This document shows positions 26,059 to 35,603 of a stretch of 59,864 nucleotides of DNA, in pieces. The DNA comes from an uncultured bacterium (GTDB lineage: Bacteria > Spirochaetota > Leptospiria > Leptospirales > Leptonemataceae), in NCBI GenBank assembly GCA_937928085.1, contig CALFVU010000001.1, positions 1 through 59,864 of the forward strand, written 5' to 3'. Every line of letters begins with the position of its first letter. Within the stretch, counting starts at the first letter, position 1. Position numbers and translations under genes: made by a program. The notes beneath the pieces are model-generated. The model saw nothing but the letters and a program-made list of their open reading frames with translations, ran no database searches and was not told the DNA's origin.

Positions 26059-26661
26059 TCAATTATTTTTTTGTTTAACAATCTCTATAAAAGAGTGAAT
26101 GTGTTTTTCCTCCCATTGCTTTAATGTTAACCCTTCTTTCTGAGCTAGCTTCGTTCGATGCTTTGTTAAATAATAATAAGTTACGGGATAGGTTAAAAGA
26201 GATAAAGGAATTGCCCACAAAAAACCACCTACAAAAGCTGGAATACCAAATTCATTAAATAAAAATTCAATCCAATATAACATACCATCAATCAACCCTA
26301 ACGTAGAAGTTCTTTCCATTACCAACCGAAAAGAATCAAATGATAAAATAGAAAAATGTAAATTGAAAAGTTTTAGAAAATAAAAACCACTAACATAAAA
26401 AGTATAGTAAAAAAAAGGCATCGTAATTGGATTTGTAATCCAAACCATTGCCAGAGCTATAGGTAAATGAAAGTGTATTTTAAAAAAGCGAAAGATTACC
26501 CAATGAAAGGTTGTCAAATACATTTGCATACCTACTAAAGGATTTAATGCCCAAAACATTCCAATTGCCGCACCTAAAGCAATATCTTTTCTTGGAGAAT
26601 AAGCTTCTTTGATAGGATATATAAGTTTTGTATAAATAAGAGAAACAAGCTTATGGAGCAT
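26059..26661 (-). CDS. DUF2062 membrane protein
   Basis: A 200-residue inner-membrane protein with three to four helices. The segment PRKDIALGAAIGMFWALNP followed by GMQMYLTT and ALAMVWITNPITMPFFYY is the signature of the DUF2062 family. Its function is unknown. The C-terminal tail is charged and cytoplasmic (KLAQKEGLTLKQWEEKH). The 123-bp gap upstream is shared with the divergent phospholipase C-like gene. Confidence 0.85.
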   Translation of the reverse strand: MLHKLVSLIYTKLIYPIKEAYSPRKDIALGAAIGMFWALNPLVGMQMYLTTFHWVIFRFFKIHFHLPIALAMVWITNPITMPFFYYTFYVSGFYFLKLFNLHFSILSFDSFRLVMERTSTLGLIDGMLYWIEFLFNEFGIPAFVGGFLWAIPLSLLTYPVTYYYLTKHRTKLAQKEGLTLKQWEEKHIHSFIEIVKQKNN

Positions 26662-26784
26662 ATATTCTTAAAAAATAAATCTAATGTTTTAGTAAACTCA
26701 AAATTTAAAATTCTTGTAATATATGATTACATTAAAATAGATTTTTTTGTTGCTTTTTCGTTGAAATTTTTAAGATAATCCCAA

Positions 26785-27789
26785 ATGCCTAAAGAAATTA
26801 GCCATATTTATTTTGCAGAAGAAATTAAAAAAACATTATCTAGTGGGATTCAAAAGATTATTGATGAGCATATACATTTATATCGTTATGGTTCTAGTTC
26901 TCCAGATCTATTTTATTATACCTTACCATCAAAAAAGTACCAAAAACTACAAAATTTAGACATTGGTTCAAAAATTCACGACGATATAAATAACTTATCT
27001 CCTATCTATGATTTATTAAAAAAAGCAAAAAAAAGTAATACCGAAAAAAATAAACTTTTTAGTTTCGTTTGTGGTTACTTAACCCATGTAGCAGTAGACA
27101 CATATTTTCATCCTTACATTTATTCGATTACAGGTCATTATTTTCATACCGATTCAAAAAAACAAAAAGAATATCAGGCAAACCATAGACTATACGAAAC
27201 ATGTCTGGATTTATTTATATTAAAAGAATTTTATAAAGTTTCTATAAAAGATTTTAGATTAAAAAAAAGATTATTTTTGAAAAAACATCAAGAATCTATT
27301 TTAAAAGAATATGCTCTTTCTATTTATGAAAGTTTTTTTAAGAAAAATCATTTTATTGATGAAAAGGAATTGATACAATACGCGTATCAGTGTTATAAAA
27401 ACCAAAAAAGATTGGTTTCTCTTTTTCTTAAAAAAAGGCTTATAAGCTTTTTAAAACAACTACCATTATTGAAAGAACAAACTTCTTTAATTGCTTTATG
27501 CTACATTGAACATTACGAATATCATCAATTGAATTTTTGGAAACTTGAATCGATTCATCCAGTGAGCCAAAAAAACATTAATTATCATTTTTCTGATATT
27601 ACCAAACTCATACTTAATAGAGGAAAACAATTCATAGAGTCTGCTTATCGTTTTGTATATACAGAATCTTTATCTTTTTCTGATTTATGCAAAAAAATTC
27701 CTCACTATTCATTAAATACTGGTATGATTCGTACGCCCACTACCAAAATGAAATATTTTAATATTCATCCAGCTTTCAGTAAAAATTAA
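26785..27789 (+). CDS. Zinc-dependent phospholipase C-like protein
   Basis: A 334-residue protein beginning MPKEISHIYFAEE, with His in YRYGSSSPDLFYY and HDDI, and the helical FVCGYLTHVAVDTYFHPYIY containing the His-Asp zinc ligands of the PF00882 (zinc-dependent phospholipase C) family. There is no signal peptide, so unlike secreted alpha-toxins it is probably cytoplasmic, as are most members annotated this way; the substrate is unknown. Its 3' end overlaps the convergent HEAT-repeat gene by 4 bp. Confidence 0.75.
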   Translation: MPKEISHIYFAEEIKKTLSSGIQKIIDEHIHLYRYGSSSPDLFYYTLPSKKYQKLQNLDIGSKIHDDINNLSPIYDLLKKAKKSNTEKNKLFSFVCGYLTHVAVDTYFHPYIYSITGHYFHTDSKKQKEYQANHRLYETCLDLFILKEFYKVSIKDFRLKKRLFLKKHQESILKEYALSIYESFFKKNHFIDEKELIQYAYQCYKNQKRLVSLFLKKRLISFLKQLPLLKEQTSLIALCYIEHYEYHQLNFWKLESIHPVSQKNINYHFSDITKLILNRGKQFIESAYRFVYTESLSFSDLCKKIPHYSLNTGMIRTPTTKMKYFNIHPAFSKN

Positions 27790-28457
27790 TCCCAACGTAT
27801 ACTTTCTAAAGATATCTGAGCTTCTTTTTTTACACCAGTAGGAAAACTAGATTTAATTACTTTCATTAAAGGTACAAATGCTCTTTTATCTCCTAGTGCA
27901 CCCAAAGATTGGATTACAACAGTTATTAAGCGGATGTTATCCGGTTGAGGACCTCGCTCTAATTCTTTTGATAAAACATCGATCAACTCTGTAGAAGCTA
28001 AAGCTCTATTTTTTTGAAATCTACCTAAACTACGGCCAGCCTCTACTCTTACATCCTCATTTTCATCAGGATCTTTTAATCTTCTTCCTAACGCGGGAAT
28101 AATATTTTCAATACCTTTATCATAAACATCAAATTGAGCTAATGCTCTACAGATCTGCATTCTTAAAACATGATGATGCGGTTCACTTGTTGGATTTAGA
28201 GCACCTAGAAGAGGATTATAAATTTTTTCTGGTGGAAAATCTTTATTTTGTGAATAAATAATACGAGCAATTACACCCAATCGATCTACCGCACCTTCCT
28301 TATCTTCGATTCTAACTTTGGGATCAGAAAGTAATTTAGTTAATTCCTCAATTCCTTTTTCGTTAGCTGGAACTCGATTAAAAATAGGACCTGTTTCTTG
28401 AGAAAATATAACCGAAGATGTAAACAAAATAAGAATTAGTTTTAATTTAATTTTCAT
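27786..28457 (-). CDS. Exported HEAT-repeat protein
   Basis: I start it at the ATG at 28457 because a GGGGG ribosome binding site precedes it and the product then opens with a signal peptide (KIKLKLILILFTSSVIFSQE); a longer reading to 28520 overlaps the HAMP gene more and begins oddly. The mature part of the 223-residue protein holds about four HEAT-like helical repeats (RMQICRALAQFDVY, VRVEAGRSLGRFQ, VIQSLGALGDKRAF, AQISLESIRWD). Such repeats bind other proteins. It is coupled to the HAMP protein gene, overlapping its end by 11 bp. Confidence 0.75.
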   Translation of the reverse strand: MKIKLKLILILFTSSVIFSQETGPIFNRVPANEKGIEELTKLLSDPKVRIEDKEGAVDRLGVIARIIYSQNKDFPPEKIYNPLLGALNPTSEPHHHVLRMQICRALAQFDVYDKGIENIIPALGRRLKDPDENEDVRVEAGRSLGRFQKNRALASTELIDVLSKELERGPQPDNIRLITVVIQSLGALGDKRAFVPLMKVIKSSFPTGVKKEAQISLESIRWD

Positions 28458-28953
28458 TTTTACCCCCTTTATACTTGATAAATTCATTGATCGATTCAAC
28501 AAGATCCTGAAACTGATCATTTTTCCTTACTTTAATTTCTCTATACTGTCCTGTTTCCATAATTTCTTTTAGAGTTCTTTTGATATTATAAATAGGACCC
28601 GCCATACTATGAGAGTAAAATAAACTAAACACAATAATAATTATTAAATCTACCACACTAATAAAAAGAATTGGCTTCCAATACAAATCAAAAGCATTAT
28701 AGGGCCGATTAGGACGTGGTATTTCAATCGTTTCCCCATTTTCTTGGACACATTGTAAAGTTTTGTTCGTATCCATACTAAATAATAAACCACCTTGCTC
28801 AACAAGAAAAGCATAAGGATTTTCTCTTAAAAACCAAAGAATTGCTAAAGATACAAATAAAACAATTAAAATAATTAACGAAAAGCGAATCATAAATTGA
28901 TTTTGGAATGGTTTATCTATATAATATCTCCAGCGAATGGTTTTTTCTTTCAT
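28447..28953 (-). CDS. Two-helix membrane protein ending in a HAMP domain
   Basis: The ATG at 28953 is chosen because AGGAG lies just before it; an upstream ATG at 28974 has none. The 168-residue product has two transmembrane helices (FSLIILIVLFVSLAILWFL and PILFISVVDLIIIIVFSLFY) around a loop of about 45 residues, then a HAMP-like segment (AGPIYNIKRTLKEIMETGQY...NDQFQDLVESINEFI). No output domain follows. It is thus half a receptor, perhaps signalling to separately encoded partners. The HEAT-repeat gene follows in the same operon. Confidence 0.75.
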   Translation of the reverse strand: MKEKTIRWRYYIDKPFQNQFMIRFSLIILIVLFVSLAILWFLRENPYAFLVEQGGLLFSMDTNKTLQCVQENGETIEIPRPNRPYNAFDLYWKPILFISVVDLIIIIVFSLFYSHSMAGPIYNIKRTLKEIMETGQYREIKVRKNDQFQDLVESINEFIKYKGGKNEN

Positions 28954-29011
28954 TGTAAAAACTCCTATGAACACTAACTTATTTGATTATCGATTTTTGA
29001 CAAATTAAAAT

Positions 29012-32000
29012 TTAATAATAAAAAGTCAAGATTCCATTTTTGAATTTCTTAAAATCTTTAAGTTCTTCTTTCTTTATATTTTTAAAACCATCTGTACTTT
29101 CCCAATATTGTAAGATTTTATTCTTATCAACAAATACAATCGTTTGAGGATCGATAACAATAAAATGTTTTAGATTTTGATTTAATAAATCAACATATAG
29201 TTTTATGGTAGAATTATTCTTTACATTATATAAAATTATACGATTTGTATCAAAAATTAATTCAACGAGGAAATCATCAAAAAATTCATATTGGTTCTTT
29301 GGAAAGTGTAGAATTTCTTTAATCACTTTACCATTTTGTATCACTTGAATTTTATTTTTTAAAGTTAGATATAAAAAACTTTTTTTTGGAATTACATTTA
29401 GAATTTCATCAGAAGATTCAAATATATCTTCATAAATTAAATCTTGAGTTGATTCTTGAATTTTGATTTGAACAATTTTATTTTTGTCCCAAAAATAAAG
29501 GTTGTGATTGTAAACAAAAATCTTTTGTATGGAAATGGGAATTATCTTATCCTTATAGTATAACACCAAAGATGTGGTATCATCACAATTGGTTTTGGAT
29601 TGCTGTAGGATCAAAAAAGGTTGAATTTGTAAAACTTTACAATTAAGAAAATCTGTTTCGTAATAACTTAATTCTTTACCAGTAAAAAAATCATTGATTC
29701 GAATGTACCGATCTCCTATAATCCACAGATAATGTTTTACATCTACAAAAAGAATATGTTTATATTTTAAATGATAATTGAATTGATTTGAGTTTTTTGT
29801 AATGGATAGGATTTCACTATGATTATAAAACAAAGCTTTTTGATCAAAAAATATGATGTTGTAATTGAATAAATAGGTCGAGGGATAAGAAAGTTCCAAA
29901 TATCGGTTAGAATCTTTAAAACGTAAATAGTATTCTTTTACTTTTTCGAAGTATACAGAATTTGGGAATAATTGAAGAAACTCATTACATAGTTTTTGTA
30001 ATTCTTTTTGCTTGATATCTTGCTTTTCATAAACTTTAATTAATGCCCAGTAATAAATATCTTTTTTTTGTAGAGATATTGCTTTCAATAAAAGTTTTTC
30101 AGCTTCAGTAAAATTTTGGCCTTCGTACTCTATATAAGCTAAATGATAATATGCATTTGGATAATCTTTAAAGATTTGGATTAGTTTTTTTAGTTCTTTT
30201 TTTGCTTCTACATACTGATTTTGATTAAAATGGATCAAAGCTAGGTTTAAAAATGCCAATTCTTGTCCTAATCCTTTTTGTTTTGTAGCTTCTTCAAACT
30301 CAGATTTTGCAGAATCAATTTCTTTTAAGTGATACAAAGCAATCCCTTTTGCGATTTTAGCTGGTAAAAAATCTGGAGAATAAAAAAGGCTATCCTCGAA
30401 ATAAGAAATAGATTTTTGATAATTTTTACGTAAAAGTTCAATAATTCCTAGTTTATAATACGAAAAATAAGCTTCCTGATTGATGGATATAACTTCTTTA
30501 AAACCTTTTTCGGATTCTTCTAACTGATTCAGTTCTAATAGTCTTGTGGATAAAGCTTCTAAAATTACAATTTCTTTAGGCTTTTCTTTTAAAGCAGATT
30601 CTAATAGTTTTTTACCTTGTATTTCGTTACCAATATAAAATTCAATTTCTGCTAATCGTACTAGGATCAGAGGTTTTTTCCATTTGGAATAAAGATTCGT
30701 ATATTCTTTTTTTGCTTCCAAATAGTTTTCTTCTAAAAAAAGCTTTTCGGCTTTTTCTAAAGTAGGAAGAAGGTTTTTATTTGCAAGATTATCTTTCAAA
30801 ACTTCTAAACTATTTTTATATAGTTCATTTGCTGTATCGTAAGAAATTGCTTTTTGTAAAAGCTCTAAAGCTTCATTAAATTTTTGATTTTTGTTAGCTT
30901 CTACAGATAGTAAATAATATACAAAAGCTAATTGTTTTTGTATTGTAAAATGATTTTTATATTTTTTCTGTAATTCCAGATAAAACTTCAAAGCTTCTTT
31001 ATATTCTTTGTTTTGTATTAAAAAATTTCCATAAAGTGTAGCCATTTTTAAATTTTGATCACTTTTTTGAATGATTTCTTTTTTAAGTTGATTGTAATCT
31101 TCCCATCGTTGATTTTTTTTATAAAAATCGAATAATTTTTCATAAACTGTAAAAGAAAAGATTTCAGATTCTTTTGCTTTTTTATAATTCATTTCTGCTT
31201 CTTTTATATTCTTTATTTTTAGATTTAAGTCTCCTAAAGCTAAATAAATAGAAGGGTGCTTATATAAATTTAGGGCATTGAGATATGCTTGTTTTGCCAT
31301 AGCATATTCATGATTTTTTTCAAAGGCTTTTCCTTTTTGCAAAAAATGTAAAGATTCTAATTTTTTTTCTTCCTCTTTCCAAAAATTCAGATTTTCTTTA
31401 TCGATTTCTTTCAATTGATCAAGTTGTTGTTTTGCTTTTGACAATTCACCAGTTTCCAAAAAAAATACATATAGATTTTTCTTTGTTATGATTGATTTTG
31501 GATATATGTTAGAAGCTTTATTTAAATTAAAAAGAGCTTTTTTATAACTGCCTATTTTTTTGTAATATAAAGCTTCTAAATTCAATAAAATCTCATTTTC
31601 GGGATATAAAATAAAAGCTTCCTTTATGCATCTTTCAAAATCTTGAAATTGATTCCCTTCTAAATATGCTCTACATAGTAAAGAAAACGTATCGAAATCT
31701 TTTTTTATGTTCAAAGCTTTAGAAAAATTCTCGATAGAAGCAGGAAAATTTTGCATTTCTAAATACAAGATTCCTAATTGTATATATCCGATTTTTTCTT
31801 TTGGCTTTAATTGAACAATTTTTGTATACCATTCTTCTGCCGATTTATAATCTCGATTTTTAAAAGCTAAATTTCCTTTGTCCAAATATCGAGCAATTTC
31901 AACATGAGACTTACTATTTTTTATTTCTTCTAAATTTGGTTTTTGTTTTTCTAATTGATTGTAATAATATTCAGATTTCTCATAATCTTTTAATTCGAAA

Positions 32001-32554
32001 TAAATATCCGCTAAGTTTAACCAAACATTTTCTTGGTAAGGAAATTTTTGATTACTGGCTTTTTCTAAATATTGAATAGCTTTATCGTATTTTCTTTTTT
32101 GTTTGTACGCTAAACCTAATCGATAATAGTATACAGGATCATCTGGGCGCAATTTTAATAATTGTTCGAATTTTTGTATCGACAAATCATAATTCTCCTT
32201 AGAATAAAAAATAAGTCCTAACATCAAAAGTAGTTGTTCAGAATCGGGATTTAGTTTCTCTGCTTTCTGTAGATTTTCTAAAGCTTTCTCGAAATCATTT
32301 CGTTGATAATAAGAAGAACCAATCAAATAATATCCCTCAAATGTAACATGTTCTTTTAGCGATTTCTGAGCTAATTCAATAGCTTTAAGATAGTTTTTCT
32401 TTTGATACTCCAAAGACGATTGCTGTATATATTCTTGTGCTTTTTTATAAGAAACCTCATCCCAATCTTTTACTTTAGAAATTTCTACACTTTTACAAGA
32501 ATAAAAAATAAAAATACAAAAAAAACATAAAAATAATCGTTCGTATTGCTTCAT
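29012..32554 (-). CDS. Giant TPR-repeat lipoprotein
   Basis: A 1180-residue protein with a signal and lipobox (FCIFIFYSC, Cys20). Residues about 40-880 are tandem tetratricopeptide repeats, many close to consensus (for example YYLIGSSYYQRNDFEKALEN and LGLAYKQKRKYDKAIQYLEK). The last 300 residues change to beta-rich sequence with aromatic strands, possibly a propeller-like domain. It is likely an envelope scaffold. The start overlaps the end of the preceding lipoprotein gene by 4 bp, suggesting a complex between the two. Confidence 0.85.
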   Translation of the reverse strand: MKQYERLFLCFFCIFIFYSCKSVEISKVKDWDEVSYKKAQEYIQQSSLEYQKKNYLKAIELAQKSLKEHVTFEGYYLIGSSYYQRNDFEKALENLQKAEKLNPDSEQLLLMLGLIFYSKENYDLSIQKFEQLLKLRPDDPVYYYRLGLAYKQKRKYDKAIQYLEKASNQKFPYQENVWLNLADIYFELKDYEKSEYYYNQLEKQKPNLEEIKNSKSHVEIARYLDKGNLAFKNRDYKSAEEWYTKIVQLKPKEKIGYIQLGILYLEMQNFPASIENFSKALNIKKDFDTFSLLCRAYLEGNQFQDFERCIKEAFILYPENEILLNLEALYYKKIGSYKKALFNLNKASNIYPKSIITKKNLYVFFLETGELSKAKQQLDQLKEIDKENLNFWKEEEKKLESLHFLQKGKAFEKNHEYAMAKQAYLNALNLYKHPSIYLALGDLNLKIKNIKEAEMNYKKAKESEIFSFTVYEKLFDFYKKNQRWEDYNQLKKEIIQKSDQNLKMATLYGNFLIQNKEYKEALKFYLELQKKYKNHFTIQKQLAFVYYLLSVEANKNQKFNEALELLQKAISYDTANELYKNSLEVLKDNLANKNLLPTLEKAEKLFLEENYLEAKKEYTNLYSKWKKPLILVRLAEIEFYIGNEIQGKKLLESALKEKPKEIVILEALSTRLLELNQLEESEKGFKEVISINQEAYFSYYKLGIIELLRKNYQKSISYFEDSLFYSPDFLPAKIAKGIALYHLKEIDSAKSEFEEATKQKGLGQELAFLNLALIHFNQNQYVEAKKELKKLIQIFKDYPNAYYHLAYIEYEGQNFTEAEKLLLKAISLQKKDIYYWALIKVYEKQDIKQKELQKLCNEFLQLFPNSVYFEKVKEYYLRFKDSNRYLELSYPSTYLFNYNIIFFDQKALFYNHSEILSITKNSNQFNYHLKYKHILFVDVKHYLWIIGDRYIRINDFFTGKELSYYETDFLNCKVLQIQPFLILQQSKTNCDDTTSLVLYYKDKIIPISIQKIFVYNHNLYFWDKNKIVQIKIQESTQDLIYEDIFESSDEILNVIPKKSFLYLTLKNKIQVIQNGKVIKEILHFPKNQYEFFDDFLVELIFDTNRIILYNVKNNSTIKLYVDLLNQNLKHFIVIDPQTIVFVDKNKILQYWESTDGFKNIKKEELKDFKKFKNGILTFYY

Positions 32555-34179
32555 AATGATTTCTCTTTTTTTTGGAACTGTTTTCTTAATAAATAAAGCT
32601 TTTTCATAAAAAAATTCTCTCTACTTTTTTCAGATATAGAAAAATTTTTTAAGATCAAATGATCGATATTTTTGAACTCTAAAACAACATAATGAGAAGG
32701 TATATTTTTTTGGAAAGCTAAAGAAGAATTTAAATATACACAAAGCAACTGATTTGCATTTGTATAATCCCAATAAAAAAACAATGTATCTTGTTTTATG
32801 AGATACACAGATTGTAATTCTAAAGGATCCTTGCCATAATATACAAAAAAATATTCGTTAAGTTTTTTAAATAAAAGTTTCTTATGATCTTCAAAATAAA
32901 AAACGATCTCGCAACTACCGCATGATAAATTGAATTCACTTTTGAGCTCATCCAAAATTATATTGGGAGTAAATAATTGTTGATTCGGCAAAAAAGTCAA
33001 AAATCCATTAGAAAAAACTTCTTCTTTTAAAACTGAATAGTCTTTAGTAGAAAACCAAAAAAAACGTTTAGAATTTTGTGTAAAAGACTCTTTTGAAAAT
33101 TCTTCCTTAAAATAAATAGGATAAAATAGATTTACATAATGATTTTCCTTTAATTGTAATTCGCCTTTGTAAAGAACTTCATAAAAATCATTGTTTTTCT
33201 TAGATAACTCAATATTATAGTTTCCTTTAGATAGTTGAGAAGTAAAAACGGGAGTATTACCTTTTAGTTCCTCATCTAAAACGACCCTTAAATCCACATT
33301 TGAAAGAAAATTGATATAAGAATCAAAAATCTCATCTTTCCATTTTATAGGAATGATTTCTTCTTCACCTTCCCGAATCGTAAAAGGAATTGTTTGAGTT
33401 TCCATACCCCTTTTGCTAGTCATAAGGGTATACCTACCTTCCCATAAAGGTATATGCACAGGACTTTCTCCTTCCCAAACTATGCCTTTTTGGTTTAAAA
33501 TTTGTATTGGATGTTTTGTTGAACTTGCAATCGCTACATACCCTTTTCCTAAATACTGAAAATTATCCAATAAAGTAGTAATACTATGGATGGGTATCTC
33601 TAAAGAAAAAGTTTCTTGTGGAATTTTAAAATCAATACTTTCTTTTTTAGAAAGAATATAAATGTTCTTTTGTTGATTTAATGGCTGTAAAACAATCGGA
33701 GTGACGTTAAACTCGTACTGCACTTTTGGATAATTTTTTCTTTGAATTTTAAAGTGGATTTGGAAAGTAAAAGCTTCCTTTTCTTTTGAGATTGCATTAA
33801 TCGAAATGTTCAAGGTATGCGTTGCTAAAGAAAAATTATCTTCTTGAATAATATTAATATAAGAATATTTTTGATTGATCTCTTTGAAAAGATGATTTAA
33901 TAAAATTTTAAGCGAATTTTCGAGTAGTAGCAAATGGGGAGATTTCGATTCTAAAAAATTTTCATATTGGATTTCATTTACATAAATATAAATTTGGTTA
34001 TCTAAAAATGTCTGGCTTTCCGATTGATGCAAACCGGAAACTTGAATAGGATAAATTCCGTGAAGGTAATCAAAATCCCAATATACATATTTAGGAAAAA
34101 TGTGTTGGTTTTGCTCTAAAGGAATTTTTTGCAGACTAGTACAGTAAAGAAAAAAAAGAAGAATTATGTACTTACTCAT
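32551..34179 (-). CDS. Lipoprotein with PEGA-like segments
   Basis: A 542-residue protein with a short signal (YIILLFFLYC, Cys13). Its centre contains PEGA-like beta units: GESPVHIPLWEGRYTLMTSKRGME and VVLDEELKGNTPVFTSQLSKGNYNIEL. PEGA domains are common in surface-associated proteins. The rest is beta-rich and unassigned. It is translationally coupled (4-bp overlap) to the giant TPR lipoprotein gene, so I infer a shared envelope assembly. Confidence 0.7.
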   Translation of the reverse strand: MSKYIILLFFLYCTSLQKIPLEQNQHIFPKYVYWDFDYLHGIYPIQVSGLHQSESQTFLDNQIYIYVNEIQYENFLESKSPHLLLLENSLKILLNHLFKEINQKYSYINIIQEDNFSLATHTLNISINAISKEKEAFTFQIHFKIQRKNYPKVQYEFNVTPIVLQPLNQQKNIYILSKKESIDFKIPQETFSLEIPIHSITTLLDNFQYLGKGYVAIASSTKHPIQILNQKGIVWEGESPVHIPLWEGRYTLMTSKRGMETQTIPFTIREGEEEIIPIKWKDEIFDSYINFLSNVDLRVVLDEELKGNTPVFTSQLSKGNYNIELSKKNNDFYEVLYKGELQLKENHYVNLFYPIYFKEEFSKESFTQNSKRFFWFSTKDYSVLKEEVFSNGFLTFLPNQQLFTPNIILDELKSEFNLSCGSCEIVFYFEDHKKLLFKKLNEYFFVYYGKDPLELQSVYLIKQDTLFFYWDYTNANQLLCVYLNSSLAFQKNIPSHYVVLEFKNIDHLILKNFSISEKSRENFFMKKLYLLRKQFQKKEKSL

Positions 34180-34241
34180 TTAGGTAAGTATTTTAAGCTT
34201 AGAATGAAAATCAATTATTTTTTTATTCAAAAATTTATGAT

Positions 34242-34712
34242 TTAAAAAACAAATTTTCGTTCTATTGCTTGTAACCACTTAGAAAATTCTCGATGATATG
34301 CCACCAGTCTTTTTAAGAATTCTCTTCTTTCTTCTATCAAAAGGGAACGAGCTTCTTTGATAATATCAAAAATTGATTCTCTATGAAAAGTTAAATGACT
34401 AATGCACAAAGGCCGTAATGTATTAGGAATCTGTTCAAAATCAATACTAGAAATGCCTTTCCAAAATTCCTCTAATCGAAGAAATGCAGTTTCTAGATCA
34501 GAAGGATAAAAGCTATTCATTAGCGCTATTTTATCAGTGATTTCTCGTAATATCGAAAAAAGCTTTTCTATATCTTCTTTTTTTATATGAATATAATTTT
34601 TTTTGCTAAAAAAATCAAAAAGATACTGTTTATCGGTTTCAGATAAGTCTTGTTTTGAATATGCTGCTTGCAAAGTATCGACGACTGTCATTTTTTCAAA
34701 ACCTCTCCTCAT
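34242..34712 (-). CDS. Helical protein of unknown function
   Basis: A 156-residue soluble, mostly helical protein (DTLQAAYSKQDLSETDKQYL at the start, KRLVAYHREFSKWLQAIER at the end). Both ATG 34712 (AGGAG eight bases before) and ATG 34691 (AGGAGAGG before it) are plausible starts. No family is recognised. It lies 62 bp upstream of the PEGA-like lipoprotein gene and 69 bp downstream of ksgA on the same strand. Confidence 0.6.
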   Translation of the reverse strand: MRRGFEKMTVVDTLQAAYSKQDLSETDKQYLFDFFSKKNYIHIKKEDIEKLFSILREITDKIALMNSFYPSDLETAFLRLEEFWKGISSIDFEQIPNTLRPLCISHLTFHRESIFDIIKEARSLLIEERREFLKRLVAYHREFSKWLQAIERKFVF

Positions 34713-34781
34713 ACCGCAAACTCCTAAAATTAAAATTCATGTTCATTTTTTTTTAAAAGGCTATATAGGGAAGAAAAAAAT

Positions 34782-35603
34782 TTAGGCCTTTTGAATTTGT
34801 AAGGCAAGTTCATAAAATATTGAAGGTTGTATTTGTTCTGCTCGTAAATTAAGGTTTATTCCTAAAATTTCTGCTTTTTGATATAAAGTTTCATAAGAAA
34901 TAAGAGCCTCTCCCATTTTCCAAGAATTTTGAATTTTTTTTCTTTTGCCACGAAAACTCATCCTGAGAATTTTTTCTAAAATAACATGATCACACTTTGG
35001 TTCTGGATAAAAATCTAATTCTATTAAAGTAGATTCTACTTTAGGCATAGGAAAAAAACTTTCTTTCGGAACAGAAAAAATTTTATTTATCGTTGCAAAA
35101 TTATGGACGTAAATGGAAATTGAATTGTTTTTTTCTAACAACTTTTCCGCATACTCTTTTTGTACTAAAAAAATACTTTTGATTGGTTTTTTATGATTCA
35201 AATGTAAAACTTTGATCAAAATCTCTGTTGTAATATAATAAGGAAGATTACCGACAATATAAGAAAATTTATTTTCTTTAGTTTCTTGAAAAAATTTTAA
35301 TATATCAGTATTAAAAAGATGAATTTCGGGATAATGTTGATGCAAGACTTTACATAATAAAGGATCAATTTCTACACAATATAAATCATATTCGTCTTTT
35401 AAAAGATGACTTAAAGCTCCTAAACCCGGACCTATTTCTAATAAAGTTACTTTTTTAGGTATTTTTTTCAAAATTATATCGAAAATTTTTTCAACATAGT
35501 TTGGATCTATAAAAAAATTTTGACCCAGACGCTTTTGTAATACTCCATTATATGTTTTAAATACTTCTAAAATAGCTTTTTTACTATAAAACGAATACTT
35601 CAT
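34782..35603 (-). CDS. ksgA: 16S rRNA dimethyladenosine transferase KsgA/RsmA
   Basis: A 273-residue (277 from the upstream ATG at 35615) methyltransferase with QKRLGQNFFIDPNYV, the SAM site LLEIGPGLGALSHLL, the catalytic NLPYYITTEIL and the C-terminal helical domain with RMSFRGKRKKIQNS. It dimethylates two adjacent adenines in helix 45 of 16S rRNA during 30S maturation. I prefer the start MKYSFYSKK; either start overlaps the comEC end by 20-32 bp, implying cotranslation. Confidence 0.93.
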   Translation of the reverse strand: MKYSFYSKKAILEVFKTYNGVLQKRLGQNFFIDPNYVEKIFDIILKKIPKKVTLLEIGPGLGALSHLLKDEYDLYCVEIDPLLCKVLHQHYPEIHLFNTDILKFFQETKENKFSYIVGNLPYYITTEILIKVLHLNHKKPIKSIFLVQKEYAEKLLEKNNSISIYVHNFATINKIFSVPKESFFPMPKVESTLIELDFYPEPKCDHVILEKILRMSFRGKRKKIQNSWKMGEALISYETLYQKAEILGINLNLRAEQIQPSIFYELALQIQKA

